This document shows, in pieces, positions 27,792 to 36,606 of a DNA stretch of 64,000 bases; position 1 is the first letter of the stretch, and every line of letters begins with the position of its first letter. The notes beneath the pieces are model-generated. The model saw only the letters and a program-made list of their open reading frames with translations, was not told the origin of the DNA and did not search any database. Source of the stretch: Oscillospiraceae bacterium (GTDB taxonomy: Bacteria > Bacillota > Clostridia > Oscillospirales > Ruminococcaceae); the NCBI GenBank assembly GCA_017505635.1, contig JAFVOU010000039.1, forward strand, positions 36,195 to 100,194, in the 5' to 3' direction. The position numbers and the translations under genes are program-made.

Positions 27792-28463
27792 TTATGATTT
27801 ATCCTTTCGTTTTTCAATTTCACCATACAGGAAATCCAGTGCATCACCTATACACCCTATCTGGTCAATAATCCCCTCTTTTACCGCTGTTTCACCATCC
27901 ACCGCTGTACCGATATCCATTATCAGCTCGTTGGTTTTTGTCATAAGCTTTGTAAATCTGCTTTTGCTTATTTTAGAATTTCCGGCCACAAAACCCGTCA
28001 CCCTTTCCTGTATGGAATCAAGATAATTCATAGTCTGCCCTGTTGCCAGCACTGTGCCACTGTGACGTACCGGATGAATTGTCATTGTGGCAGTGGGAAC
28101 GATAAACGAGCGGTCGGCACTTACAGCCAGAGGTATACCTATTGAATGCCCACCCCCAAGCACAATGCTTGCAGTAGGCTTGGTTATGCCACGGATAAGT
28201 TCGGCAATGGCAAGACCTGCCTCTACATCACCGCCAACAGTATTAAGAATAACAAGCAGCCCCTCAATTTCAGGATTTTCCTGCACATCAACAAGCTGTG
28301 GGATAACATGCTCGTATTTTGTTGTTTTCATCTGATTGTTTGCTTCGAAATGGCCTTCTATCTGTCCTATTATTGTAAGGCAGTGTACAGGATATTTACC
28401 CTTCGTAGTCTGCAAAAGCCCTGTTTCTTCAATCTCAGATTGTTTTTTATCTATATTTTCCAT
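27792..28463 (-). CDS. ClpP-like serine protease TepA/YmfB family
   Basis: 223 residues. The ClpP/crotonase fold is seen from LLVILNTVGGDVEAGLAIAELIRG; the nucleophile Ser lies in GGGHSIGIPLAVSA and the His in MTIHPVRHSGT. In Bacillus the homologue (TepA) sits upstream of spoIIIE, as here; it has been linked to spore outgrowth and protein translocation, with modest evidence. AAGGAG lies 9 bases before the ATG. The 216 bases between it and ftsK hold no clear terminator. Confidence 0.85.
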   Translation of the reverse strand: MENIDKKQSEIEETGLLQTTKGKYPVHCLTIIGQIEGHFEANNQMKTTKYEHVIPQLVDVQENPEIEGLLVILNTVGGDVEAGLAIAELIRGITKPTASIVLGGGHSIGIPLAVSADRSFIVPTATMTIHPVRHSGTVLATGQTMNYLDSIQERVTGFVAGNSKISKSRFTKLMTKTNELIMDIGTAVDGETAVKEGIIDQIGCIGDALDFLYGEIEKRKDKS

Positions 28464-28532
28464 AATTAAAGTCTCCTTTTTTGTTATTATGTACGAAAAA
28501 ATATTTTATATCATCAGAACTTGTGCAAAAAT

Positions 28533-28561
28533 TTGACAAAGTCGGGCATTAATTGTAAAAT
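28533..28561 (+). promoter_or_regulatory. Sigma-A promoter of rex
   Basis: TTGACA (28533-28538), 17 bases, TAAAAT (28556-28561), 41 bases ahead of the rex start codon. Confidence 0.75.
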
Positions 28562-28601
28562 AAATTAAAATATTTTATACAATCTTTCAAGGTGGTGCTG
28601 T

Positions 28602-29246
28602 ATGACAAATCCAAAAGTTTCATTACCTGTTATCCGACGGTTACCAAGATATTTCCGATACATAACAGAACTTAAATCTGCCGGTAAAACCAGAGTTTCT
28701 TCCAGTCAGCTGGCAGAAATTATGGGCTCCACTCCAAGCCAGGTTCGTCAGGACTTCAACTGTTTTGGCGGTTTTGGTCAGCAGGGCATTGGTTACAGTG
28801 TTGAATTGCTGTATGACGAAATTGCACATCTGCTGTTTCCAAATGACAGCATCAATGCCGTTCTTGTAGGTGCCGGCAGCCTTGGTGCGACAATAGCCAA
28901 CTTTGTGCTGAACGAAGCTGACGGTGTAAACCTTACCGCAATTTTTGACAACAACCTCAATCTTGTAGGCAAAAGCCTGCACAATATAAAAATTTCTGAT
29001 GCTGATACCATTGTGGAATATTGCAGCGAAAATAAAGTTGACCTTATAATTATGTGCATCCCTAAATCTGCTGCAGAAAAATTTGCGCCTGTTCTTTCAT
29101 GCACAGGTGTAAAAGGCATATGGAATTTTACACATTACGATTTCAGCATCTACGACAAGTCTCTGATAGTGGAAAATGTTCACCTGCGTGACAGCCTTAT
29201 GGCACTCAGCTACAGAATAAACCACAACGATGAAACTGAAGAATAA
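28602..29246 (+). CDS. rex: Redox-sensing transcriptional repressor Rex
   Basis: 214 residues. The N-terminal winged helix (SLPVIRRLPRYFRYI, then SSSQLAEIMGSTPSQVRQDFNCFG) recognises TTGTGAA-type operators. The C-terminal Rossmann domain (AVLVGAGSLGATIANF) senses the NADH/NAD+ ratio; the last helix is domain-swapped in the dimer. It represses fermentative genes when NAD+ is high. AAGGTGG precedes the ATG. Plausible targets in the window, such as por, lack a convincing operator. Confidence 0.95.
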   Translation: MTNPKVSLPVIRRLPRYFRYITELKSAGKTRVSSSQLAEIMGSTPSQVRQDFNCFGGFGQQGIGYSVELLYDEIAHLLFPNDSINAVLVGAGSLGATIANFVLNEADGVNLTAIFDNNLNLVGKSLHNIKISDADTIVEYCSENKVDLIIMCIPKSAAEKFAPVLSCTGVKGIWNFTHYDFSIYDKSLIVENVHLRDSLMALSYRINHNDETEE

Positions 29247-29293
29247 TCTTTACCCGACTTACCCTACAACGTACCACCATCGATTATAAAAAG

Positions 29294-29332
29294 CAAAGCC
29301 TGTATCATCAAAAGGTGATACAGGCTTTTTGT
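29294..29332. terminator. Bidirectional terminator
   Basis: AAAGCCTGTATCA / TGATACAGGCTTT with an 8-base loop and T-runs on both sides, between converging rex and the phosphoesterase gene. Confidence 0.9.
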
Positions 29333-29355
29333 TGTTCATTTATTATATTGAATTA

Positions 29356-30639
29356 TCAGAATGTCTTTTCCCAGCTTGTCTGAGGTTTTTCAAGGTCAAT
29401 ATCGCCCAGTGCTGTTGTTATGTAGGCAAAGTTCCAGTTGCTGTCCAGACCTTTTTCCTGCCATATTCTGTATCCCTCGCTTTCCAGCATCCGGGGATAA
29501 AACTCGTTTACCGTGCCCGCAAAATAGTGCACATTAAAGTTTGCCCACAGTGCTGCAAGAGCATCTTTTTCTTCATCTGTAAGTTTTGCTTCTTCAAGGG
29601 AAGAAAGTGCCTTTGCATAGGCAGATGTAAAATAAAATTCGTCATTATACTTGTCAAACTCTGCAAAAACCTCATCTGTTATGCCGTTTGCCGCTGCCCA
29701 GCCCTGAACATCAACCTTTTCTGTATTGTAGAACATCTTTTCAGGTGTTATGCGTATTACTCCGTACTGACATTCGCGTATTGTAAGGGATGATGTGGCA
29801 ATATCGGTTATTCCGCTTTCGGTCTGCCCGATGTGCTGCAGATGAATGTGACCGCTAAGGTTTAAATCCACTCCGTATTTATCGTAGATTTCCACCAGTT
29901 CTTCGTTGTTTGCAAGGGTGTACTTATAGCTGAAATCATCGTCAGGATAATGGTTTGTGATATTCTGATGGGTAAGTGTAATTATCTTTGCATCGGCATC
30001 AAGCTTTGCAAGTTCGCCGTCAAGCCAGTCCAGTGTTTCCTTTTCAACACCAGGTACGCCTGTCATAAAGCTTTGCGGTGTATAAATTGCCGCAACATAG
30101 ATGTTTTTGCCCAGCTTTGCAATATAGCTTAAACCGTCTGCTGATTTTGTATAGGCAATATCAGGGCCGAAATTTTTATAGTATTCAATAAAGTCGGCTT
30201 CGGTTGTATATTCTGCCTTGTAGCTGTTGTTGCCTTCGTAACCACGGCTGAAAGGGTATTCCACATCGTGATTGCCGGGAATAGCAATAACATCAACACC
30301 TGCTTCTTCTATCTTTTTAAGTTTAAGGATAAAATCCTCGTGACTTAATTTTTCGCCGTTAAAGGTAATATCCCCGCTTATAAGCACTGCGTCAGGCTTT
30401 GCAGCAATAACCTGCTCTGTAAATGCATTGCAGATTTCTTCGCACAGATGTGTCATTTTGCCGTCGCCGTCCAATAGCATCTGCACAAAAGCATCGGAAT
30501 TATCGGTAAGCTGCGGTGACAGATAGTGCATATCTGTTGCATGAAAAAGTGTAATTTCGGTTTTTTCTTCTTTTGGGTCGGCTGCACAGGCTGTAAAACA
30601 CAGTGCACCCGCAAGCAGTAAAGCAAACAGTTTTTTCAA
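29356..30639 (-). CDS. Metallophosphoesterase lipoprotein
   Basis: About 427 residues. I start at TTG 30639 because AAAGGGGG is 7 bases upstream and the product then opens with a lipoprotein signal (KKLFALLLAGALCFTAC, lipobox FTAC at residue 15-18). An ATG at 30726 would bury that signal. Calcineurin-type motifs are present: FHATDMHY, LISGDITFNGE, IPGNHDVEYPF, THQNITNH and LSGHIHLQH. It should act outside the membrane on a phosphodiester or phosphomonoester; the substrate is unknown. Confidence 0.87.
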   Translation of the reverse strand: MKKLFALLLAGALCFTACAADPKEEKTEITLFHATDMHYLSPQLTDNSDAFVQMLLDGDGKMTHLCEEICNAFTEQVIAAKPDAVLISGDITFNGEKLSHEDFILKLKKIEEAGVDVIAIPGNHDVEYPFSRGYEGNNSYKAEYTTEADFIEYYKNFGPDIAYTKSADGLSYIAKLGKNIYVAAIYTPQSFMTGVPGVEKETLDWLDGELAKLDADAKIITLTHQNITNHYPDDDFSYKYTLANNEELVEIYDKYGVDLNLSGHIHLQHIGQTESGITDIATSSLTIRECQYGVIRITPEKMFYNTEKVDVQGWAAANGITDEVFAEFDKYNDEFYFTSAYAKALSSLEEAKLTDEEKDALAALWANFNVHYFAGTVNEFYPRMLESEGYRIWQEKGLDSNWNFAYITTALGDIDLEKPQTSWEKTF

Positions 30640-30707
30640 AGGTTTTGCCCCCTTTATAAAAAATAAATTATATACAATAATATTACCATTACCTTTGTTC
30701 CCTTGCA

Positions 30708-30757
30708 ACAAAAAACCTGTACACATTCCACTGATGTGTACAGGTTTTGTTTTTTTA
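30708..30757. terminator. Terminator between permease and phosphoesterase genes
   Basis: 15-bp arms AAAACCTGTACACAT / ATGTGTACAGGTTTT, 7-base loop, T-runs both ways. On the minus strand it ends the GntR-ABC operon. Confidence 0.9.
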
Positions 30758-30770
30758 AGAAATAATATGG

Positions 30771-33056
30771 CTATTTAATTACATAACCGCCATCATAGAT
30801 ATATTTTGCAAATTCGTCCTTTACAAACTGTGGTGCATTGTCATAGGTCATATAGTAACAGATAACCTCGGGCTGCTCGTCATAAATATATCGCAGGTCA
30901 ATATCTTCGTTTACAAACAACACCATAAAGAGCGGCTCTCTTTCTTTGATTGACGGGCCGTAGATTGTGCTTGTACAGCTGTCGGCAATCTGTGCAACCT
31001 GCTGTGGGTCAAAATAGCCTTTCTGGTTTTCTGTCCAGTTGATATGGTCAGCAAAGCCTAAATCATCAAAGGATTTTGCGCTAAGCCAGAAATTTGCACT
31101 CCTTGTATCATAATAAGGCGAACCGCTTATAGCAACAACCGCTTTTATGCCCTGTGGCTGTGCAAGGGTTGTGTATTTTTCAAGACCAAGCTGATTGAGG
31201 GCCTTTATTGTATTGATGCTGGAAGATGTAACCTCAAAGCATACACCGCTGTACAGTTCTTCGATATTTGCCACAGTTTCATAGGTGTAATGTACCGAAG
31301 CAGCCGGTATCGATGCAGAATTTTCGCTGAGCACAATGCCGTTCCTGTCTGTCTCTACAGTTTTATATCGCAGAGAAATTTTTGCAAGGGACATTTCATT
31401 GTGCTGCTTTTTCATCTGTGAAGTGCGGTTTAAGGTATCCTGTGCAATAGCATTGTACAGCATTTCCTTTTCACTGCCGGTGAGTTCCAGTCTCATATGA
31501 TTTTTGCCAAAACCGTCCTTGATTTCGAAAAATTCAAGGTCGCTTGCAGGGGAAATAAGCATTGGTGCCATCTGACGTTTAAAGCTTTCCATATCATCGA
31601 TAAGTGTAAAATCTCTTATTACACTTTCCGGCACTTCGGTGTAATAATCGCGTTTTACAACTCTGCCGCTGTCGAGAGTGTATTCCACTTCAAAACGGAC
31701 ACGGCTTACATACTGTGTTTCTGTCAGTCTGTTGTCAGATGTAAATCCGTCTATTATTTCACGGTGCATATTGTGGATAACCGCAATATCTTCGGCTTTT
31801 TCCAGCACCACACCCTCGTTGCCGCCGCGTACATAGCGGTATCTGCCATTTTCGTCCGGCACATAACGGGAAATATTGTCATAGTCACCGCCATAGTAGA
31901 TGCGCACGTTTTGAATTTCGTCAATTAAAGGCAGATAGGTTTCCATTCCAAAGAAACCTGTTGTAACACTTGCAAACAGCCCAAGTGTAAGTGCAAGACT
32001 TGCCGCCATCCATACAAAGCCTTTTTTACCAGGGTTTACACGGCGGGTTGTGATTGCATTGAATATAAGATAAATAACCGCTGTAAACAGACAGCTGATA
32101 ATTACGTTTGTGGCTGTTCTGCGGTCGCCCCAGCCAAACAGTTCGGCAAACACAAAGCCCCAGAATGCACCGCCGCCAACACTTGCCGCTGTTACGATAA
32201 AGCGATAGATGAAAGCAGATGTGTTGTTGCTCTGTGCGCGTTCGCTTTTGCGTTTTACATAGATGTGACAGGAAAACGCAAGAACCAATGCCGTAAATAC
32301 AAGATAGATTATATTGTTCAATACTGTATAGCTGATTACATCGTAAAAATATGTCTGATACAGCATACATACAGGAGAAAATCTTAAACTGAACTGCAAA
32401 ACTGCATTATCTGCAACAAAGCCTTTGATAAACACGTCAAGCAGTGCAATTATAAGGGCTGTATAACATGGCACAACAGCATTGAATGCCGCCGTAAAGA
32501 TTGCAGCGTCCAGTGCTGTATTGGCACAGACTGCACAGAATGCCGCAATCGCCGCAATTGCCATTGTAAGCACAAAAACACGGATAAACTCGCCAATAAG
32601 CGGAATAAACGGAATAGGAATGGTAAATGCACTTGTAATGCCAACTATCAGATAGCAAACTGCTTCCAGCACAAACATTGCTGTGGAAACCGCCGCAAAG
32701 TTTGCAAGCAGCATTACAGGGCGGCGCACAGGCAGTGCATGGAAAACATCAACTGCTTTTTTGCTGTGCATAAAGCTGTTGGATATAGCACTCAGCGACA
32801 CAACCGCTGCTGCAACAACAGCAAAGAAAAACAGCGAGCTTGCTGTATACATATCAAGAAAACCTTCAAAGCCGTAATAGCGCTGACCAAGTGCAAGGCG
32901 CTGCATGGCTTCGGCAATGTTGATAAGATAGAACATAGGATATGTTATAAACATCAGTATGCCGTATATAACCGCCACGCCTCTGATTCGGCTGAGGGCA
33001 TTTTTGTAAAAGGAAACAAAAAGTTTTTTATCAGAATATAATGTTGTTGGTGTCAT
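30771..33056 (-). CDS. Large ABC transporter permease
   Basis: 761 residues. Ten or so hydrophobic helices occupy residues 25-360 (for example SSLFFFAVVAAAVVSLSAI and MLLANFAAVSTAMFVLEAV). A long soluble part of about 390 residues follows, probably exposed outside, as it lies after the last helix with no ATPase motif. It partners the ATPase encoded just upstream (26-base gene overlap). The combination with a YtrA-type GntR regulator resembles the ytr-like cell-envelope-stress transporters of Bacillota; the substrate is unknown. Confidence 0.85.
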   Translation of the reverse strand: MTPTTLYSDKKLFVSFYKNALSRIRGVAVIYGILMFITYPMFYLINIAEAMQRLALGQRYYGFEGFLDMYTASSLFFFAVVAAAVVSLSAISNSFMHSKKAVDVFHALPVRRPVMLLANFAAVSTAMFVLEAVCYLIVGITSAFTIPIPFIPLIGEFIRVFVLTMAIAAIAAFCAVCANTALDAAIFTAAFNAVVPCYTALIIALLDVFIKGFVADNAVLQFSLRFSPVCMLYQTYFYDVISYTVLNNIIYLVFTALVLAFSCHIYVKRKSERAQSNNTSAFIYRFIVTAASVGGGAFWGFVFAELFGWGDRRTATNVIISCLFTAVIYLIFNAITTRRVNPGKKGFVWMAASLALTLGLFASVTTGFFGMETYLPLIDEIQNVRIYYGGDYDNISRYVPDENGRYRYVRGGNEGVVLEKAEDIAVIHNMHREIIDGFTSDNRLTETQYVSRVRFEVEYTLDSGRVVKRDYYTEVPESVIRDFTLIDDMESFKRQMAPMLISPASDLEFFEIKDGFGKNHMRLELTGSEKEMLYNAIAQDTLNRTSQMKKQHNEMSLAKISLRYKTVETDRNGIVLSENSASIPAASVHYTYETVANIEELYSGVCFEVTSSSINTIKALNQLGLEKYTTLAQPQGIKAVVAISGSPYYDTRSANFWLSAKSFDDLGFADHINWTENQKGYFDPQQVAQIADSCTSTIYGPSIKEREPLFMVLFVNEDIDLRYIYDEQPEVICYYMTYDNAPQFVKDEFAKYIYDGGYVIK

Positions 33057-33933
33057 AACCTATCGCCTCCATTTCTGATACAAATACTTCTTCAAGTGTA
33101 AGCGGGATATAATCCATAAACACAGGATTAAATCTGCCAAGGAATTTTTCTGCCTCATCACAGCTCATTGCACAGGTAACTGTGTAGATGCTGCCGCTCT
33201 TTTTGACTGAAAGCACTTTTTCGTGTTTAAAATTATCAAGCACTGTGCTGTTTTTGTCGATAACCACCTGCGCCTTGCAGTAACGGTCGGACAGGGTGTC
33301 CATTGTGTGCTGCATAATAAGTCTACCGTTATGGAGAATGCCCACTGTATCGCAAAAATCTTCCAGTTCGCGCAGATTGTGGCTGGAGATGATAACTGTC
33401 ATATTTCTTTCCAGCACTTCTTCGGCAATAAGCTTTCGCACCGCAACACGGATAACAGGGTCAAGGCCGTCAAAAGCTTCGTCCAATAACAGATATTCAG
33501 GCTGACAGCTTAAAGCCAGAATGATAGCCGCCTGACGTTTCATACCTTTGGAAAAGTTTTTAACCTTTTTGTTTTTATCTATTGGAAATTTATCTGTAAG
33601 TTTGTCATATTTTTCCTGATTCCAGGTTGGGTAAATGCCTTTGTACAGCTGTGACATACTTTCGATGCTGCTGTTTGGCAGAAAATACATATCGTCACTT
33701 ACAAAAAACACCTTGCTTTTTGCGGCAACATTTTCGTAAACTTCTTCTCCGTCAACAGTTACACTGCCGCCGTCGGGATAATAAACACCGCATACAGTGC
33801 GCAGAAATGTGCTTTTGCCGCTGCCGTTTGTGCCTACAAGACCGTAAATTCTTCCCTTTTCAATAGATATATCAAGATTTTCAACAGCATTTTTACTGCC
33901 GAAAGTTTTTGTAAAATTCTTCGTAGCAATCAT
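33031..33933 (-). CDS. ABC transporter ATP-binding protein
   Basis: 300 residues. Walker A VGTNGSGKSTFLRTV, a rather divergent signature (NFSKGMKRQAAIILALS), Walker B YLLLDEAFDGLDP and an SSHNLRE H-loop. KGMKR in the signature position is typical of ABC-2-type export ATPases. Its start overlaps the GntR-regulator stop by 4 bases and its end overlaps the permease start, so all three are one operon. Confidence 0.93.
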   Translation of the reverse strand: MIATKNFTKTFGSKNAVENLDISIEKGRIYGLVGTNGSGKSTFLRTVCGVYYPDGGSVTVDGEEVYENVAAKSKVFFVSDDMYFLPNSSIESMSQLYKGIYPTWNQEKYDKLTDKFPIDKNKKVKNFSKGMKRQAAIILALSCQPEYLLLDEAFDGLDPVIRVAVRKLIAEEVLERNMTVIISSHNLRELEDFCDTVGILHNGRLIMQHTMDTLSDRYCKAQVVIDKNSTVLDNFKHEKVLSVKKSGSIYTVTCAMSCDEAEKFLGRFNPVFMDYIPLTLEEVFVSEMEAIGYDTNNIIF

Positions 33934-34304
33934 AAGTGTTCCTCCTCTGCGAAGATTTCTTCCACAAGGGACAATATCTGTGCCTTGTCGGTGCCGCAGC
34001 GTTTAAGCTGACTTAAAATCTGTTTAAGATTTGTCTGTGCTGCTTCTTTTTCCTTTTCCTTAACGCCTATAATATTGTTGACAAAGCTTCCCTTGCCTGC
34101 AACGGAATATATAATTCCTTCTTTTTCCATATCCTGATAGGCTTTTTGTATTGTATTTGGGTTAACGCCAAGCTCACGCGCAAGGCTGCGCACCGAGGGC
34201 AGCTGGCTGTCCTGACTCAGCACGCCTGCCATTATAAGCTCAAGAGTTCTTGTCTTAAGCTGTTCGTATATCGGCACACGGCTTTTTAAATCCAGTATAA
34301 ACAT
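33930..34304 (-). CDS. GntR-family regulator, YtrA subfamily
   Basis: 124 residues: an N-terminal winged helix (SRVPIYEQLKTRTLELIMAG, then SVRSLARELGVNPNTIQKAY) and only a short C-terminal dimerisation tail, the hallmark of the YtrA subfamily. It heads the ABC operon and probably represses it by binding the dyad at 34335-34359. Confidence 0.92.
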   Translation of the reverse strand: MFILDLKSRVPIYEQLKTRTLELIMAGVLSQDSQLPSVRSLARELGVNPNTIQKAYQDMEKEGIIYSVAGKGSFVNNIIGVKEKEKEAAQTNLKQILSQLKRCGTDKAQILSLVEEIFAEEEHL

Positions 34305-34334
34305 AAGTTCCCCCCTCTGTGTTTATCTGTATTC

Positions 34335-34400
34335 ACTGTATTAGTTCAGTTAGCACAGTTGTTGTATTTTTATAATAAACATATACTGTGCTGTTGTCAA
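34335..34400 (-). promoter_or_regulatory. Promoter and operator of the GntR-ABC operon
   Basis: On the minus strand TTGACA (34400-34395), 17 bases, TATTAT (34377-34372). Immediately downstream, 34335-34359 is a 25-bp imperfect palindrome with arms ACTGTATTA / TAGCACAGT, well placed for repression by the YtrA-type regulator. Confidence 0.65.
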
Positions 34401-34520
34401 TAATACTGACAAAATTTTCATATTTTACATATATTTATATACATTATGTTATTTTATTTCAGAATATTACAAAATATGGCATTTTGAGCCCATATTATAT
34501 CTTTATTTAATGACAATATA

Positions 34521-34556
34521 AAAAAGAGTATCTGTCATAAAACAGATACTCTTTGC
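34521..34556 (-). terminator. Terminator of pepV
   Basis: AAAGAGTATCTGT / ACAGATACTCTTT around a 6-base loop, followed on the minus strand by a T-run. Confidence 0.88.
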
Positions 34557-34574
34557 TGTACATATAATAAATTA

Positions 34575-35975
34575 TCAGAACTCAATTTCCATAAGTTTTG
34601 CTGTTGCAAGGATAAGAATTTCCAGCGCTTTCATAAAGCCTTTGATGTCATAACCTTCTTCTGCACCGTGAACAGGACCGATGAAATCCGGGAAATAATC
34701 TGGTTCGCTTGCACAAGGTTCAACGCCAAATGCTGCAGCTGCAGGGAAATGGCGTGCATATGTGCCGCCGCCGATTGTATAAGGCTGTTCGTTTTTGCCT
34801 GTTGCTTCGTTGTAAGCGGTGAGCAAAGCCTGGATTGGTGCACCGTCTTTATCCACATAGAATGGGGCAACTGTGTTGATATTTGCAGTTGTGCCGCCGA
34901 TTGCTGCAAGACGTTCGCCAAGAATTTTTGCAATTTCTTCGCCTGTGATGGATGTTGGGAAACGGCAGTTGAAGTTCTGCACAAAGCGGCCGTCTTCGAT
35001 TTTCATCATACCGCCAATGCAGGTAAGCGGTTCAAAAATACCGTCATCAGAAGCAATGCCCACACCTTCGCCGTAGTTGGAGCTGTTGAGGTCACGAAGG
35101 AAATTGAAATAAACAGTTTCTTCTGCAGTGAGAAGTTCGTTGTCCAGACAATAGTTAACCAGCATACCGATTGCATTTTTTGTGCCTTCCGGCATTGCAG
35201 CGTGGCCGCCGATGCCAAATGCTTTAAGTGTAGCAGTTTCGCCGTCTGCTGTAATTTCGATGCCGTCTGCTGCAGGCAGTTCTTTGCCGTTTGTTTTTAC
35301 TGTAAGGGATGCGCGGTCCGGAATAACATTGGAGGCAACACCTGCTGTAAAATCCACAACGTTGCCGTTTTCGATTTTAGCACTGATAAGGTCGCCTGAT
35401 GCCTGACCTTTTTCACCGCAGCATACAGGGAAGTTTGCATCCGGTGTAAATGCAAACACAGGTGCTTTGTAGTGTTCGAGATAGTATTCAAGGTCACGCA
35501 TACCTGTTTCTTCTTCGCAGCCAAAAAGCGCACGGAGAGTATAAGGCAAAGTTTCGTAGTTGTCCTTAAAGAATTTAAGCATATACATTGTAAGCACTGC
35601 AGGGCCTTTGTCGTCGCATACGCCACGGCCGATAAGCCAGCCGTCTTCTGTTTCTCGTACTACAAACGGGTCAGCTTTCCAGCCATTGCCTTCCGGCACA
35701 ACGTCAAGGTGAGCAATGGAAGCGATATATTCTTCCTTTTCGCCTTTAACTTCTGCATAACCCATATAGCCTTCGCAGTCTACAGCATCAAGGCCAAGAC
35801 GGCGGCTCATTGCAAGAGCGAGGTCAAGGCATTCACGGTTTGCTTTGCCGAATGGTGCATTTTCTTCTGCAGGGCCAAGCAGACTTTTGATTGCACAGAT
35901 ATCCTTGATATCCTGAACGATGTTGCGTTCGTTTGCTTTTACAAATTCTATAACTTTATTGTGAAGATTTTCCAT
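34575..35975 (-). CDS. pepV: Dipeptidase PepV, M20 metallopeptidase family
   Basis: 466 residues. Zinc ligands and catalytic acids appear in order: IAHLDVVPEG (His/Asp), GRGVCDDKGPA (bridging Asp), FGCEEETGM (catalytic Glu and Glu ligand), and GGGTYARHF near the C-terminus. It splits dipeptides in the cytosol, supplying amino acids. I use ATG 35975, with AAAGGAG 7 bases upstream, not 36026. Single gene with its own terminator. Confidence 0.9.
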   Translation of the reverse strand: MENLHNKVIEFVKANERNIVQDIKDICAIKSLLGPAEENAPFGKANRECLDLALAMSRRLGLDAVDCEGYMGYAEVKGEKEEYIASIAHLDVVPEGNGWKADPFVVRETEDGWLIGRGVCDDKGPAVLTMYMLKFFKDNYETLPYTLRALFGCEEETGMRDLEYYLEHYKAPVFAFTPDANFPVCCGEKGQASGDLISAKIENGNVVDFTAGVASNVIPDRASLTVKTNGKELPAADGIEITADGETATLKAFGIGGHAAMPEGTKNAIGMLVNYCLDNELLTAEETVYFNFLRDLNSSNYGEGVGIASDDGIFEPLTCIGGMMKIEDGRFVQNFNCRFPTSITGEEIAKILGERLAAIGGTTANINTVAPFYVDKDGAPIQALLTAYNEATGKNEQPYTIGGGTYARHFPAAAAFGVEPCASEPDYFPDFIGPVHGAEEGYDIKGFMKALEILILATAKLMEIEF

Positions 35976-36115
35976 AACATTACTCCTTTGTATGAAAATA
36001 CATATTTTACTATTAACAGTATACAAAAATTTTCACACAATTACAACAGAAAACATTTGTGTTATACAATTATATGTGATATGATATTTTGGATATATTT
36101 GAAAGGATTACACCA

Positions 36116-36466
36116 ATGAAAAAGTTTTTTAATATAAACACAATTCTTATCGGCCTTGTGCTGATTGCAGGTGTTGCAGGCATGCTTTTTATGAATGCAA
36201 CAAAAACCGAAGGCAGCAAAGCTATTGTTGACATCAACTTTGAAGGCAAAAAGGACAGAATGGAAATTGACCTTTCCGTTGACGAAACCTACCATATACA
36301 GACAACACTGCCTGTAACCCTTGTTGTTAAAGACGGCAAGATTCACTTTGAAAACAGCCAGTGCCCTGACCACCTGTGCGAAGGTTTTGGCGAAATAAGC
36401 TTTGACGGCGAAAGTGCCTCCTGCCTGCCAGCCGGGGTAATTGTTGTTGTAAGTGAAGAAAACTGA
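36116..36466 (+). CDS. NusG domain II-containing membrane-anchored protein
   Basis: 116 residues: one N-terminal helix (ILIGLVLIAGVAGMLFM) and a NusG domain II-like beta-barrel ending SQCPDHLCEGFGEIS and SASCLPAGVIVVV, with two conserved Cys pairs. These proteins often lie beside Gx transporters or ApbE-like genes; none is here. The function is unknown. ATG 36116 has GAAAGGA 8 bases upstream; the longer TTG start is unlikely. Confidence 0.85.
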   Translation: MKKFFNINTILIGLVLIAGVAGMLFMNATKTEGSKAIVDINFEGKKDRMEIDLSVDETYHIQTTLPVTLVVKDGKIHFENSQCPDHLCEGFGEISFDGESASCLPAGVIVVVSEEN

Positions 36467-36493
36467 CAGATTATATCCGCATTTAACAAATTT

Positions 36494-36540
36494 AACAAAA
36501 GGCTATTGGTATGTAAATATATCAATAGCCTTTTTTGTTG
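36494..36540 (+). terminator. Terminator of NusG-II gene
   Basis: AAAAGGCTATTG / CAATAGCCTTTT with a 14-base loop, then TTTTGTTG. Confidence 0.85.
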
Positions 36541-36567
36541 CAAAAGTATCTGTGCAGATGTTAGAAT
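36538..36567 (+). promoter_or_regulatory. Possible promoter of the RyR-TIR cassette
   Basis: TTGCAA (36538-36543), 18 bases, TAGAAT (36562-36567), 40 bases ahead of the first start codon. A moderate match. Confidence 0.4.
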
Positions 36568-36606
36568 AATATATTATCATATATTACATATTACGGGGGA
36601 ATTTCT